DNA of 64,000 nucleotides from Flavivirga sp. 57AJ16 (GTDB lineage Bacteria > Bacteroidota > Bacteroidia > Flavobacteriales > Flavobacteriaceae): assembly GCF_028736925.1 (NCBI RefSeq), contig NZ_JAQZAT010000013.1, forward strand, positions 1 to 64,000, in the 5' to 3' direction. Both the position numbers and the translations under genes were made by a program. The notes below the pieces were generated by a model. It did no database searches and was not told the origin of the DNA. It was given only the letters and a program-made list of their open reading frames with translations. Each line of letters starts with the position of its first letter. The first letter of the stretch is position 1. Positions 35,298 through 43,861 of the stretch are shown in pieces.

Positions 35298-35338
35298 ACT
35301 TGGGGTCTAAAAAACTTTATAAATTTGGTAGTACCCAA

Positions 35339-35500
35339 TATGGCTAAGTCGATATAAAATGGCATAGAATATTTAGATATAAAAAATTGAAGTTCTAGTT
35401 AAAAAGCGTAGGCATAGCCTAGTTACGGCGAGTATTTTTAACGAAGAAATTCGGTTTTTTACTCTGAAGGTTCATGTTATTTTATATTGATTTAGCTATA
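35339..35500. repeat. 162-bp inverted-repeat element with GCATAGCCTAGTTACGG core
   Basis: Terminal 27-nt inverted repeats (left starts TATGGCTAAGTCGATATAAA; right ends GATTTAGCTATA) pair with five mismatches. The core GCATAGCCTAGTTACGG also occurs at 29578 and, with one extra C, at 20697. There is no ORF. It lies 42 nt past the DUF4249 stop. Confidence 0.8.
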
Positions 35501-35563
35501 AACTGTGTAAAAGTTTGAAGCGAGGTCGAATTCTAAGTTAAAATCTAAAGAATTCCCTAAAAT

Positions 35564-35779
35564 CTAAAGACCTTTCATTGACTTGAGAGGTCTTTTAATA
35601 ATGGTAAAGTTTCTGGCTATTAATTTAGCTTTGGCAGTATTTAAAACAGAGGCTTTGTGTTTGCCGTCTTCGATCTTCCTTTTGTAATACCTGCAATTGT
35701 AAATTAAGCCATGCTTTAGTTTTTCTATATCGATATTTTTTATCAATGTATATGCTGAAAATATGTTTATATTTATCAA
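35564..35779 (-). pseudogene. IS110-family transposase C-terminal remnant
   Basis: The ORF encodes YYKRKIEDGKHKASVLNTAK and then AKLIARNFTIIKR, which fits the end of IS110-type transposases (YY-RK---GK-K--VLNA-RAKLIAR-FAVIKR). About 23 N-terminal residues look unrelated, and the catalytic DEDD and C-terminal Ser parts are missing. It is a decayed remnant, not an active transposase. Confidence 0.6.
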
Positions 35780-36157
35780 TATATATGTTTATATTTTTTT
35801 TTGTTTAAAAAAAACAATCATAGTTTTAGGTACCCAATTCAAAGAATCCAAAGCATACAATAATTGTATTCGAGACATAATTATTAGTTTGATCCGTTAA
35901 ATGGGTAAAATACATGTAAAGCAAACTATGAACGTAATAATTGACCCTAAAGTATTTAATACCAATTATGAATTAAAATACGCAATTCAAACACATTCAT
36001 TAATTCGTTTTATCACTTTACTTGTCATTTCCATAGCTTAGGCTATGCAAATAACTCGCAGCAGGCTAAAACAAATAAGCAATGTCGTTTTCTGTAGCTC
36101 ACTTTAATTCATAATTGGTATAAGGTTACTATGATATATAAAAATCATGGAAGTTCA
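35780..36157. other. Gene-free spacer with an inverted-repeat element
   Basis: The spacer upstream of the transposase remnant shows no further recognisable transposase codons. Its right half is the ATACCAA-type element at 35959-36121. Nothing else was recognised. Confidence 0.5.
35959..36121. repeat. 163-bp ATACCAA-type inverted-repeat element
   Basis: The ends ATACCAATTATGAATTAAA and their complement pair over 21 nt with one mismatch. The interior holds no ORF and includes CATAGCTTAGGCTATG. The left flank AGTATTTA matches the one at 30911, which suggests the same kind of target site. Confidence 0.85.
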
Positions 36158-37867
36158 TCACAATTCAAAATCAGCATGTTTCCAGCTTTTTTTAAAAAGT
36201 GTTTCATAACGTTCGGTGTTTTCTTTATCTTTCAATGTTTCATACGCCGTTTTTATACCATGATATGCCCATCCATTTTTTGGTAAGCGTTCCAGATCTT
36301 CGAGATATAAATCAATGGCCATTTTCTGTTGTCCGTTTAGTCTATAAATACGCCCTAAATGATGGCGAATCGAGAAAAACCAATCTGGCGGTTCATTATA
36401 GTTTAAGGCATCTTCCATTTTAACAGCATCTTTCAAAAGAACAATGCTAGCTTTTAAGTTGCCCTCGTGAGCTAAAATTTCAGCTTTTAAAACTTTTTCA
36501 GCTATGTTGACTAATTCATAAACCGAGTTAATATCCCAAACGGTCACATTACTTAGTGTGTCGTCTTTTGCTAAAACCTCAAGTTTTAATAATTCTGCTT
36601 TAGCTTTGTCTAAATGCCCCTTTCCTAAATGTGCCATGCCTTCTGCATAATGTCTAATGGCTTTGGGATATTTTAGGTCGTAGGTTTCTAGTTTCATATT
36701 TAAAATGGTATCCCATTTTTTAAACTTCACAGCTACATAATATGGAATGGTATAATAGTGTTGCAAAGTACCCCAACCAGGTTGTTTCATAATTTCCGGA
36801 TGCACATGTTCCGATACTTTATTGGCTCCGGCCATGGCCCAATGGCTATTGCCTTCTAAGGTGGCGGTAGCAGCCATAAAATGATAATTATGCGGATAAT
36901 AGGCGAGTGGGTAAGCCCCTTGGGCATGACAGCTTGTAACATAGGCGCTATCTGCCTCAACAGCAGCAATATTCGATAGGGTGCCTTTGTGGTATTCTCC
37001 CGTTCTTATATACGTATGGGATGGCATATGTAATAAATGCCCAGAACCGGGCACTAAGCCATCATCAAAAGCTTTTGCAGATATATTAGAACGTTCTGGT
37101 GTACGGGAAGCCTCAACAGCATGAATATAAAAATGATGTGCTCCAGGGTGTTTTGGATTTTGGGCAATGAGCTTTTCTAAAAGTGTGATTATTTCAATAG
37201 TCCACGGTTTTTCGCTGCCATCTTTTTCATTTAAATCCCAAGGGTGCAAATTCATAAGCGATTCCGCATATAAAGCACTAATTTCCGTATCCTCTGGGTA
37301 TTGCTCATATAAAGTTTTCATGGCTTTAGAATATTTAGTGTCTAAAGCCGTTCTATCTTCTGGAGGTTCGAGGGCATAGCGTAATGCCATAGCATCAATA
37401 AATCGCCTTTCCTTTTCCGTAGCATTTTTAGATAGCTTTTTTGCGCTCTGTATCGCTTTATAAGCGCGTTCATAGTTGTCATCTTCCATACCGGCATTGT
37501 AATTTGGTCCTAATACATAGGCGTATCCCCAAAATGCCATAGCGCAATTAGGATCTAATTTGGTAGCATAATAGAAAGAACGGGCAGCTTCTGCATGATT
37601 AAAGCCATAAGCTAATGCCATGCCTTGATTAAAATAACGTTGCACCAAAACATTTTGGGTCGTAATGGGATAGTTTACTGCATCGTAGCCTTTTAAAAGT
37701 GGTGCTATGTTATCTTTTTTATACCATTCAGCATCCGTAACTTGTGGGACACAGGCATATCTGGACGATGCCGTGGGTTTAACTATAAGTTCTTTTGGTT
37801 GTTCGGTCATTTTTTTACATGAAAAAAATAAATTTAGGGCCATGAATAATAATACATACCTTTTCAT
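36158..37867 (-). CDS. TPR-containing lipoprotein
   Basis: The 569-residue protein has a lipoprotein signal (NLFFSC, lipid Cys at about residue 17) and several helical repeats of TPR type, such as QGMALAYGFNHAEAARSFYYATKLDPNCAMAFWGYAYVLG near the start and HHLGRIYRLNGQQKMAIDLYLEDLERLPKN near the end. Relatives occur in many Bacteroidota as large TPR proteins of unknown role. It lies alone between the transposase scar and the divergent sigma operon. Confidence 0.85.
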   Translation of the reverse strand: MKRYVLLFMALNLFFSCKKMTEQPKELIVKPTASSRYACVPQVTDAEWYKKDNIAPLLKGYDAVNYPITTQNVLVQRYFNQGMALAYGFNHAEAARSFYYATKLDPNCAMAFWGYAYVLGPNYNAGMEDDNYERAYKAIQSAKKLSKNATEKERRFIDAMALRYALEPPEDRTALDTKYSKAMKTLYEQYPEDTEISALYAESLMNLHPWDLNEKDGSEKPWTIEIITLLEKLIAQNPKHPGAHHFYIHAVEASRTPERSNISAKAFDDGLVPGSGHLLHMPSHTYIRTGEYHKGTLSNIAAVEADSAYVTSCHAQGAYPLAYYPHNYHFMAATATLEGNSHWAMAGANKVSEHVHPEIMKQPGWGTLQHYYTIPYYVAVKFKKWDTILNMKLETYDLKYPKAIRHYAEGMAHLGKGHLDKAKAELLKLEVLAKDDTLSNVTVWDINSVYELVNIAEKVLKAEILAHEGNLKASIVLLKDAVKMEDALNYNEPPDWFFSIRHHLGRIYRLNGQQKMAIDLYLEDLERLPKNGWAYHGIKTAYETLKDKENTERYETLFKKSWKHADFEL

Positions 37868-38041
37868 TTTGTAAAATTTTATTTTTTAGTAAATTGTCTT
37901 ACAAATTACTAAACTTTTTAAAGGTCTTTAACATAAAACTTCTTTATTTTTGTTTTTATGGATCCAAAATAAATAGGTTTTGTTCTTTAATAAGTGACAT
38001 ATCTTAATTATAAACAATTAAAATAGCGAAACGCGCTACAT

Positions 38042-38629
38042 TTGAAACCCCTCGAAAATATTAATAAACTATCTGATGAAGATCTGGTAAAAGCAATTGT
38101 AAAAGACAATAACACATTGCTTTTTGAGATTTTATACGATAGGTATGCTATGCTGGTATATAATAAATGTTTGGGTTTTGCCAAGGATGAAGACGAAGCA
38201 GAGGATCTAACTCAAGATATCTTTTTAAAACTTTTTGTTACGTTGGGAAGTTTTAAAGAGAAATCGAAGTTTTCAACATGGCTGTATGCTTTTACATATA
38301 ACCATTGTGTAAATTATGTAACTAGAAATACTGCAAAAAAAATAGAAAAACAGTCTGTAGATTATAAAGAGGTTGAAAACCTTTCTGAAAAAGAAGACGA
38401 TGGCCATAGTTTTCTTGATATGAAAATAGATAAACTAAAAATAGCTTTAGAACTAATTTCTCCTGAAGAGAAAATGATCTTATTACTAAAATACCAGGAT
38501 TTTCTTTCTATAAAAGAGATTGAAAGTGTTTTGGAAATTGGAGAAAGTGCCGTTAAAATGAGGATTAAACGCGCTAAAGATAAGTTGATAACAGTATATA
38601 ACGATAATATCTTAAATAATGGAGAATAA
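38042..38629 (+). CDS. ECF-type RNA polymerase sigma factor
   Basis: The 195-residue protein has sigma region 2 (about 25-95; DEAEDLTQDIFLKLFVTLGSF, STWLYAFTYNHCVNYV) and region 4 (about 130-190; LISPEEKMILLLKYQDFLSIKEIESVLEIGESAVKMRIKRAKDKL). Translation seems to start at TTG 38042, because the next Met lies inside region 2. Its stop overlaps a 60-codon gene by 11 nt, followed by an MscS-type channel gene, so the three are an operon. No anti-sigma factor with a membrane helix is present in it. Confidence 0.9.
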   Translation: MKPLENINKLSDEDLVKAIVKDNNTLLFEILYDRYAMLVYNKCLGFAKDEDEAEDLTQDIFLKLFVTLGSFKEKSKFSTWLYAFTYNHCVNYVTRNTAKKIEKQSVDYKEVENLSEKEDDGHSFLDMKIDKLKIALELISPEEKMILLLKYQDFLSIKEIESVLEIGESAVKMRIKRAKDKLITVYNDNILNNGE

Positions 38630-38801
38630 TCCGTTTAAAAACATAAACAAACCACTTAAGGAGGTTCCAAAGGAACTTAAGTCCAAGGTTATGAGAGATA
38701 TTGCCATAGCTAAGTTGCTTATGGATCTTGCTGAGCTATTTTCTTATAATATAGGCGACTTGATCGAATCTGTTATGAAGCAAAGAGAAAACAAAAAATA
38801 A
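38619..38801 (+). CDS. 60-residue soluble protein in sigma/MscS operon
   Basis: The start lies 11 nt inside the sigma gene, so translation is probably coupled. The product is a short helical protein with no membrane segment: PFKNINKPLKEVPKELKSKVMRDIAIAKLLMDLAELFSYNI. Position suggests a small regulator of the sigma factor or of the channel, but no family was recognised. Confidence 0.7.
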   Translation: MENNPFKNINKPLKEVPKELKSKVMRDIAIAKLLMDLAELFSYNIGDLIESVMKQRENKK

Positions 38802-38834
38802 AGAAAAATTAAGTATAACACTAACAAAATTAAA

Positions 38835-39662
38835 ATGGAAGAAGCAGGAAAATGGAAAGATGTAGCCCTAGAATCTTTGAGTAAGATGTGGCTTGAAATT
38901 ACAGACGTATTCCCCAACATTATAGGAGCTACCCTAGTCTTGTTTATAGGCTGGTTGACGACTAAGTTCGTTGTGAAAATTATCAAGAAGGCTTTAAGAC
39001 TTGCTAAAACCAACAAACTTGATGATATGATAAATGACATTGAGGTTGTTGAAGGGAAAAAGCTGAATTTTGATACTGTAAAGTTGGTGTCAAACTTTGT
39101 GAAATGGGTCATGTATATTATGCTATTGATTATGGCGTCCGATATTATGAACCTAACCATAATTTCTGAGCAAATAAATAACCTTTTGGGTTATTTACCA
39201 CAATTATTTTCGGCATTGGTAATCTTTACGGTTGGATTAATTTTAGCAAATGTCATCAAGAAAAACCTAAAAGCTTTTTTTGAATCTATGGATTTATCTG
39301 GGGCTAAAATTATAAGTCAAATCGTATTTTTTATAATCCTCGTATTTACTTCCATAACAGCGTTGAACCAAGCAGGTGTTAATACCGAAATTATTACTAG
39401 TAACCTCACCATGATTTTAGCTGCTTTTTTATTGGCATTTGCTTTGGCATTTGGATTTGGTGCACAAAAAGTAGTTGGGGATGTATTAAAAGCCTTTTAT
39501 ACTAGAAAAACATACGAAATAGGGCAGATCATCGAATTTAACAATATAAAAGGAGAGGTTAAGACAATAGATAGTATATCTATTACGTTAAAAACAGAGG
39601 AAGGAAAATTAGTCGTTCCTATTAAAGATATAGTAGAGAGTCAAGTAAAAATCAAGGATTGA
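38835..39662 (+). CDS. MscS-type mechanosensitive channel family protein
   Basis: The 275-residue protein has four to five membrane helices, the last (LTMILAAFLLAFALAFGFGAQKVVGDVLKAF) resembling the pore-lining TM3 of MscS with small residues and the following beta domain (EIGQIIEFNNIKGEVKTIDSISITLKTEEGKLVVPIKDI). An N-terminal conserved TM-helix repeat is also typical. It probably gates on membrane tension and releases solutes under low osmolarity. Being in a sigma-factor operon, it may be a stress-response effector. Confidence 0.87.
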   Translation: MEEAGKWKDVALESLSKMWLEITDVFPNIIGATLVLFIGWLTTKFVVKIIKKALRLAKTNKLDDMINDIEVVEGKKLNFDTVKLVSNFVKWVMYIMLLIMASDIMNLTIISEQINNLLGYLPQLFSALVIFTVGLILANVIKKNLKAFFESMDLSGAKIISQIVFFIILVFTSITALNQAGVNTEIITSNLTMILAAFLLAFALAFGFGAQKVVGDVLKAFYTRKTYEIGQIIEFNNIKGEVKTIDSISITLKTEEGKLVVPIKDIVESQVKIKD

Positions 39663-39723
39663 CTTTAGTTAGGGTTAAAGTTTTGGTTGGTTACATTTCC
39701 GAGTTTTTAGCAACTCTCTATAA

Positions 39724-39763
39724 CCCCCTTTTCACTTATTTGGGAAGGGGGGCATCTTTTTTT
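39724..39763 (+). terminator. Intrinsic terminator of the sigma/MscS operon
   Basis: CCCCCTT at 39724-39730 pairs with AAGGGGG at 39745-39751 across a 14-nt loop, followed by a T-rich tract ending at 39763. It lies 61 nt past the MscS stop. Confidence 0.75.
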
Positions 39764-39782
39764 AGAACTTTTCGAAAATGAA

Positions 39783-39968
39783 CACTGTTATGAAATCGAA
39801 CATGAAATTGAACATGAAATTGAAAATGAATACTGCCTACTGAATACTGTTATGTAGTCGAAATTGAAATCGAATATGAAGTCGAAATCGAAACTAAATA
39901 CTGTTTACTGCCTACTGAACACTGAACACTGAACACTGCCAACTGTTTTATTGAACACTGCCCACTAA
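39783..39968. repeat. Mixed hexamer/heptamer tandem array after the helicase stop
   Basis: Blocks of GAANNY hexamers (GAAATC, GAACAT, GAAATT) alternate with blocks of ACTGAAC-type heptamers, joined by ACTGTTATG. On the minus strand, the sense of the helicase gene, the order is heptamers, hexamers, CATAACAGT, then again, the same grammar as the array behind pabB at 43862. It abuts the helicase stop codon at 39972. Confidence 0.9.
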
Positions 39969-39971
39969 AAA

Positions 39972-41324
39972 CTACTTCCGCTTATTCCTTTTATTATAAT
40001 TCTTATCGCCTTTTGTTTTAGGTTTCTTGTACTTTTTAGCTATTTTAAATTTATAAGAACCGCCTAAATTTTCTTTGGAATTTTTTGCGGATTTTTCATG
40101 AAATGCAGGTCCTGGAGCATCTTCATCTTTTCGTTTAGCAGGGTTGTTGCGTTCCTTTATTTGCGGACGTTCTTCTTCGATTAATTCTGTAGAAATATCA
40201 ACAGCCATTGGAATTTCCAATAATGGAATCTTCATATTCATTAAAGCCTCAATACCATCAATAGACGCTTGTTCGGCCTCAGTGGAAAAAACTACCGATT
40301 GACCTTCACGTTCAGCACGCCCGGTCCTACCTATGCGATGCATATAATTTTCGGGGTAAAGCGGGGTGTCAAAATTTATGACATGCGACACGTTATCAAT
40401 ATCCAAACCGCGCGCCATCACATCAGTGGCAATTAAAATACGGTTGTCACCATGTCGAAATTGCTCAATACTTCGTAGCCTGTAGTTTTGGGTTTTGTTA
40501 GAATGAATCACACATAATTCGTCATGGAATATCCCGTCCAATTTTTCAAACAAGCGATCGGCCATGCGTTTATAGGCTACGAATATTAAAACCTTATTAA
40601 AAGTTTCGGCGTCATTTAGTAAATGTGTTAGTAAATTGACCTTGGTATAAAAGTTAGGAACATTATAACGTGTTTGCGAAATATTTTCAAGAGGCGTCCC
40701 CGAAACAGCAATAGAAATGCGCTCAGGACTTTTAAAGAACTCGTTAATTAAAATATCAACATCTTTTGTCATCGTTGCCGAAAACATAATATTTTGTCTA
40801 CGTTCAGGTAGTATATCAAAAATATTGATTAATTGATGTCTAAAGCCTAAATCGAGCATCACATCAACTTCATCAATGACTAGCTTTTGTATCGATTTAA
40901 GCTGTAAAACCCTGCTTAAGGCCAAATCGTATAACCTTCCGGGCGTGGCTACCAGAATATCGATGCCCTCTGCTATTGCTTGTTTCTGGGTATTGATATT
41001 AGTCCCGCCATAAACCCCTAAGACGCGGTTGTTAATGTATTTGGAAAGCTTTTCAATTTCATCTACCACTTGAACCACTAATTCGCGTGTAGGTACTAAA
41101 ACCAAAACACGTGGATTTTCTTGAGTAGAATATTTTAAATTTTTAATAATGGGCAGCATATAGGCAAAGGTTTTCCCTGTACCAGTCTGTGCGATACCTA
41201 CCATGTCCTTACCAGAACAAACCACATTAAATGCTTGTTCTTGAATAGGCGTAGGGGTGGTAAAGCCCAAATCACTTAATGCATTATAAAGTGGGGTATT
41301 TAAATTTAAATTTTCAAAACTCAA
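39972..41324 (-). CDS. DEAD-box RNA helicase
   Basis: The 450-residue protein has the Q motif (TPTPIQEQAF), motif I AQTGTGKT, Ia PTREL, TPGRL, motif II as DEVD instead of DEAD, SAT, and in the second domain ARGLDIDNVSHVINFD and HRIGRTGR. DEVD is seen in other flavobacterial RhlE-type helicases. The last 70 residues are basic and low-complexity (KKYKKPKTKGDKNYNKRNKRK), likely for RNA binding. It probably remodels RNA in ribosome assembly or mRNA decay. Confidence 0.93.
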   Translation of the reverse strand: MSFENLNLNTPLYNALSDLGFTTPTPIQEQAFNVVCSGKDMVGIAQTGTGKTFAYMLPIIKNLKYSTQENPRVLVLVPTRELVVQVVDEIEKLSKYINNRVLGVYGGTNINTQKQAIAEGIDILVATPGRLYDLALSRVLQLKSIQKLVIDEVDVMLDLGFRHQLINIFDILPERRQNIMFSATMTKDVDILINEFFKSPERISIAVSGTPLENISQTRYNVPNFYTKVNLLTHLLNDAETFNKVLIFVAYKRMADRLFEKLDGIFHDELCVIHSNKTQNYRLRSIEQFRHGDNRILIATDVMARGLDIDNVSHVINFDTPLYPENYMHRIGRTGRAEREGQSVVFSTEAEQASIDGIEALMNMKIPLLEIPMAVDISTELIEEERPQIKERNNPAKRKDEDAPGPAFHEKSAKNSKENLGGSYKFKIAKKYKKPKTKGDKNYNKRNKRK

Positions 41325-41366
41325 AATGATGCTATTTAGCTGGCAAAGTTAAGCTTAATATTTTTT

Positions 41367-42257
41367 TTAGGCTAAATGCCTGTCGTGTATTTCAATACTA
41401 TAGGACACTTTAAATGTTTGTTGTGGCATTAAAGTTAAAATGCCCTCTTTCTCTTTTAGGTTCTGGTTGGTGCTTTCGCTATCTGTAATCCCAAGCCAAG
41501 GCTCAATACAAACATAGTTACCATTAGGTTTTGCCCAAATACCTAAATAGGGGAAGTCTTTATAACTAACGGTTAGAACAGGGCCGTACAATGTACTGTT
41601 TAAAGTCACTTTTTTAGACTTTAAATCTTTAAAAATAAGTGCATCGTCATTGAATAGATCATGCTTTAGGTTCAAGATATTAGAGTTTTTAAAAACGGTT
41701 CTGGTCTTATTGGAAATCAAACCATTTTCCATGTTGATTAAATGCATTTCAGAATTCTCGATACATTCAAACTCTAAGTAATAATCATTATAAGTTTCAT
41801 TGTTATATACAGGGCATTTAAAAGCGGGGTGTCCACCTAGTGAAAAATACATGGTCTTATCATCATGGTTTTTAATAGTATGTGTTATGGTAATGGTGTG
41901 GTCTATGAGTTGATAAGTAATAAAAAAATCAAACTTAAATGGGTATATTTTTAATGAGTCTTTATCATAGCTTAATCTAAAGGTTAAGGAATCCTGATTT
42001 TGTTCCTCTAATACTAAGGTGTCATTGTTTCTTATAAAACCATGTTTAGGTAATGTATATTTTTTATTTTCGAAAAAGTAAGTACCGTCTTTTAATGCAC
42101 CAATAATTGGGAATAGGTTAGGCGCATAGCTGCCCCAAATCTCTGGATTGGCATGCCACATAAAATCGATTTCGTCTTTAACCGAAGTGATTTTACACAG
42201 TTCTGCACCCCTTTTTTTTATTGCTATTTTTAATTTTTCGTTTTCTAAAGTGAGCAT
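41367..42257 (-). CDS. Aldose 1-epimerase (galactose mutarotase-like) family protein
   Basis: The 296-residue protein has the all-beta galactose mutarotase-like fold of the YeaD/LacX group: WGSYAPNLFPIIGALKDGTY near the start, LPKHGFIRN with the likely catalytic His, FSLGGHPAFKCP with the second His, and ending in YVCIEPWLGITD with the Glu-like acid. It interconverts sugar anomers; the substrate sugar is unknown. The gene follows the helicase gene with a 42-nt gap and could be cotranscribed. Confidence 0.88.
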   Translation of the reverse strand: MLTLENEKLKIAIKKRGAELCKITSVKDEIDFMWHANPEIWGSYAPNLFPIIGALKDGTYFFENKKYTLPKHGFIRNNDTLVLEEQNQDSLTFRLSYDKDSLKIYPFKFDFFITYQLIDHTITITHTIKNHDDKTMYFSLGGHPAFKCPVYNNETYNDYYLEFECIENSEMHLINMENGLISNKTRTVFKNSNILNLKHDLFNDDALIFKDLKSKKVTLNSTLYGPVLTVSYKDFPYLGIWAKPNGNYVCIEPWLGITDSESTNQNLKEKEGILTLMPQQTFKVSYSIEIHDRHLA

Positions 42258-42293
42258 GAAAATGACCTATTTTTAATAATCGAATTGTTTAGA

Positions 42294-42478
42294 TGAAGTG
42301 GTTTGAATTACCCAGTCAAGCTGAGCACATGTTTTTTGATTGAAGCGAAAAATAGTAATTTTATTCCCAAATGAAGTCTTTTTGAGCTGCATAGTACTGC
42401 TACGGAGTAATAAAAAGACAAAATTAGGGGATAAAAGAGCATTTTGCAGCCAATTATAAAAAGTTTAAACCACTTCAA
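42294..42478. repeat. 185-bp inverted-repeat element with TGAAGTGGTTT ends
   Basis: TGAAGTGGTTTGA at 42294-42306 pairs with TTTAAACCACTTCA at 42465-42478. The interior holds CCCAGTCAAGCTGAGCACATG, TTCCCAAATGAAG, GCATAGTACTGCTACGGAG and GCATTTTGCAGCC. Related but decayed copies occur at 6018 and 16090. There is no ORF, so it fits a MITE in the spacer between divergent genes. Confidence 0.8.
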
Positions 42479-42536
42479 TGACAAAACTTGTAATTTTTTA
42501 AGGATTCTAACTAACTTTACGCATTAAATTTTATTA

Positions 42537-43859
42537 TTGAGGACAACACAAATTCACAATTTAGACAATACTGATCAATTTAAAAATCAATTACTGATTT
42601 GGAGTCAGCAATTTGATGATGTTGTTTGGTTGGATTCTAATAACTATAAACAAAATTATTCCAACTACGAAGCGGTCTTGGCAGTAGATGCTTTTACTAG
42701 TATTCAAACGAATTTTGAAGGAAGCTTTGACATGCTCAAAGAATATCAAACCAATGTGAACGATTGGATTTTTGGGTACTTAACGTACGATCTAAAAAAT
42801 GATGTTGAAGATTTAAGCTCTAAAAATTTTGATAGCCTAGAGTTTCCGGATTTGTATTTTTTTCAACCTAAAAAGTTGTTTCTGTTTAAGGGGGATCAAG
42901 TCGAAATACAGTACTTGAATTGTGTGGATGATGCCTTTGAGGAAGATTTAAAAAACATATGTCATTGCGAAGCCTGCCTGTCGGCAGACAGGGAGGTACA
43001 ACGTGGCAATCTCTCAAATGAAGAGAATCAAGTAAAAATAAAACTCCGTATCCACAAAGATGAGTACTTTGAAAAGGTAAAAAACATGCTTGCACATATT
43101 CATCGGGGCGATATTTATGAAGCCAATTTTTGTCAGGAGTTTTATGCAGAGAATACCAGCATTCATCCATTGGAAACCTATTTGAAACTTAATAGTATTT
43201 CTAAGCCTCCATTTGCAACATTCTTAAAATTTGGTAATAAATATTTGTTGTCGGCATCTCCAGAACGTTATTTAAAAAGAGAAGGAGAAGTGATTATTTC
43301 GCAACCTATAAAAGGAACTGCCAAACGCTCTGAAGATATATTGGAAGATGAAAAGCTAAAAGAAGTCTTATCCCAAGACATAAAAGAACGCAGTGAAAAC
43401 ATTATGATTGTCGATTTGGTGCGTAACGACCTATCTAAAACCGCTATAAAAGGTAGTGTGAAAGTAGAAGAACTGACCAAGGTGTATACTTTCGATCAAG
43501 TGCATCAAATGATCTCTACTGTAACCTCAAAGATTGAAGAAACAACACATGCGGTCGATGTTATTAAGAGTACATTCCCAATGGGAAGTATGACGGGAGC
43601 TCCTAAGATTTCTGCCATGCGAATTATTGAAGATTTAGAAGAAACCAAAAGAGGGTTGTATTCTGGATCTGTAGGCTATTTTTCTCCTACAGGCGATTTC
43701 GATTTTAATGTGGTTATTAGAAGTATTCTTTATAATGAAACCAAAAAGTATGTGTCTTATTCTGTAGGCAGTGCCATTACAGCGAAGAGTGATCCCTTAC
43801 AAGAATATGAGGAGTGTCTGGTTAAAGCTAAGGCCATGCGAACGGTTTTGGAAAGCTGA
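42537..43859 (+). CDS. pabB: Aminodeoxychorismate synthase component I
   Basis: The 440-residue enzyme turns chorismate into 4-amino-4-deoxychorismate for folate synthesis. The PIKGT motif (Lys, where TrpE has Ala) marks PabB. PMGSMTGAPKISAMRIIEDLE and GLYSGSVGYFSPTGDFDFNVVIRS are family motifs with the chorismate and Mg2+ site. Translation seems to start at TTG 42537 (no nearby ATG). About 18 residues near position 142 (CHCEACLSADREVQRGNLS) come from a REP-like insertion at 42961-43013; they lie before the catalytic domain and leave the frame open. Confidence 0.9.
   Translation: MRTTQIHNLDNTDQFKNQLLIWSQQFDDVVWLDSNNYKQNYSNYEAVLAVDAFTSIQTNFEGSFDMLKEYQTNVNDWIFGYLTYDLKNDVEDLSSKNFDSLEFPDLYFFQPKKLFLFKGDQVEIQYLNCVDDAFEEDLKNICHCEACLSADREVQRGNLSNEENQVKIKLRIHKDEYFEKVKNMLAHIHRGDIYEANFCQEFYAENTSIHPLETYLKLNSISKPPFATFLKFGNKYLLSASPERYLKREGEVIISQPIKGTAKRSEDILEDEKLKEVLSQDIKERSENIMIVDLVRNDLSKTAIKGSVKVEELTKVYTFDQVHQMISTVTSKIEETTHAVDVIKSTFPMGSMTGAPKISAMRIIEDLEETKRGLYSGSVGYFSPTGDFDFNVVIRSILYNETKKYVSYSVGSAITAKSDPLQEYEECLVKAKAMRTVLES
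42961..43013. repeat. REP-like element inserted in frame within pabB
   Basis: The 53-nt segment starts GTCATTGCGAAGCC and ends CGTGGCAATCTC, the signature of REP-type repeats normally found between genes. Its centre CCTGTCGGCAGACAGG is a perfect hairpin (stem CCTGTC/GACAGG). The codons it makes (Cys, His, Arg rich) are unlike the flanking pabB sequence. Confidence 0.8.
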
Positions 43860-43861
43860 TT

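Noticed and set aside
38037-38044. TACATTTG as a -7 promoter box of the second sigma gene
   Set aside because: It overlaps the TTG start codon that the conserved N-terminus requires, and no later start precedes sigma region 2, so it is probably coincidental.
40860-40900. DEVD in place of DEAD in motif II of the helicase as a loss of function
   Set aside because: The acidic pair needed for ATP hydrolysis is kept, and DEVD is found in other flavobacterial helicases of this type.
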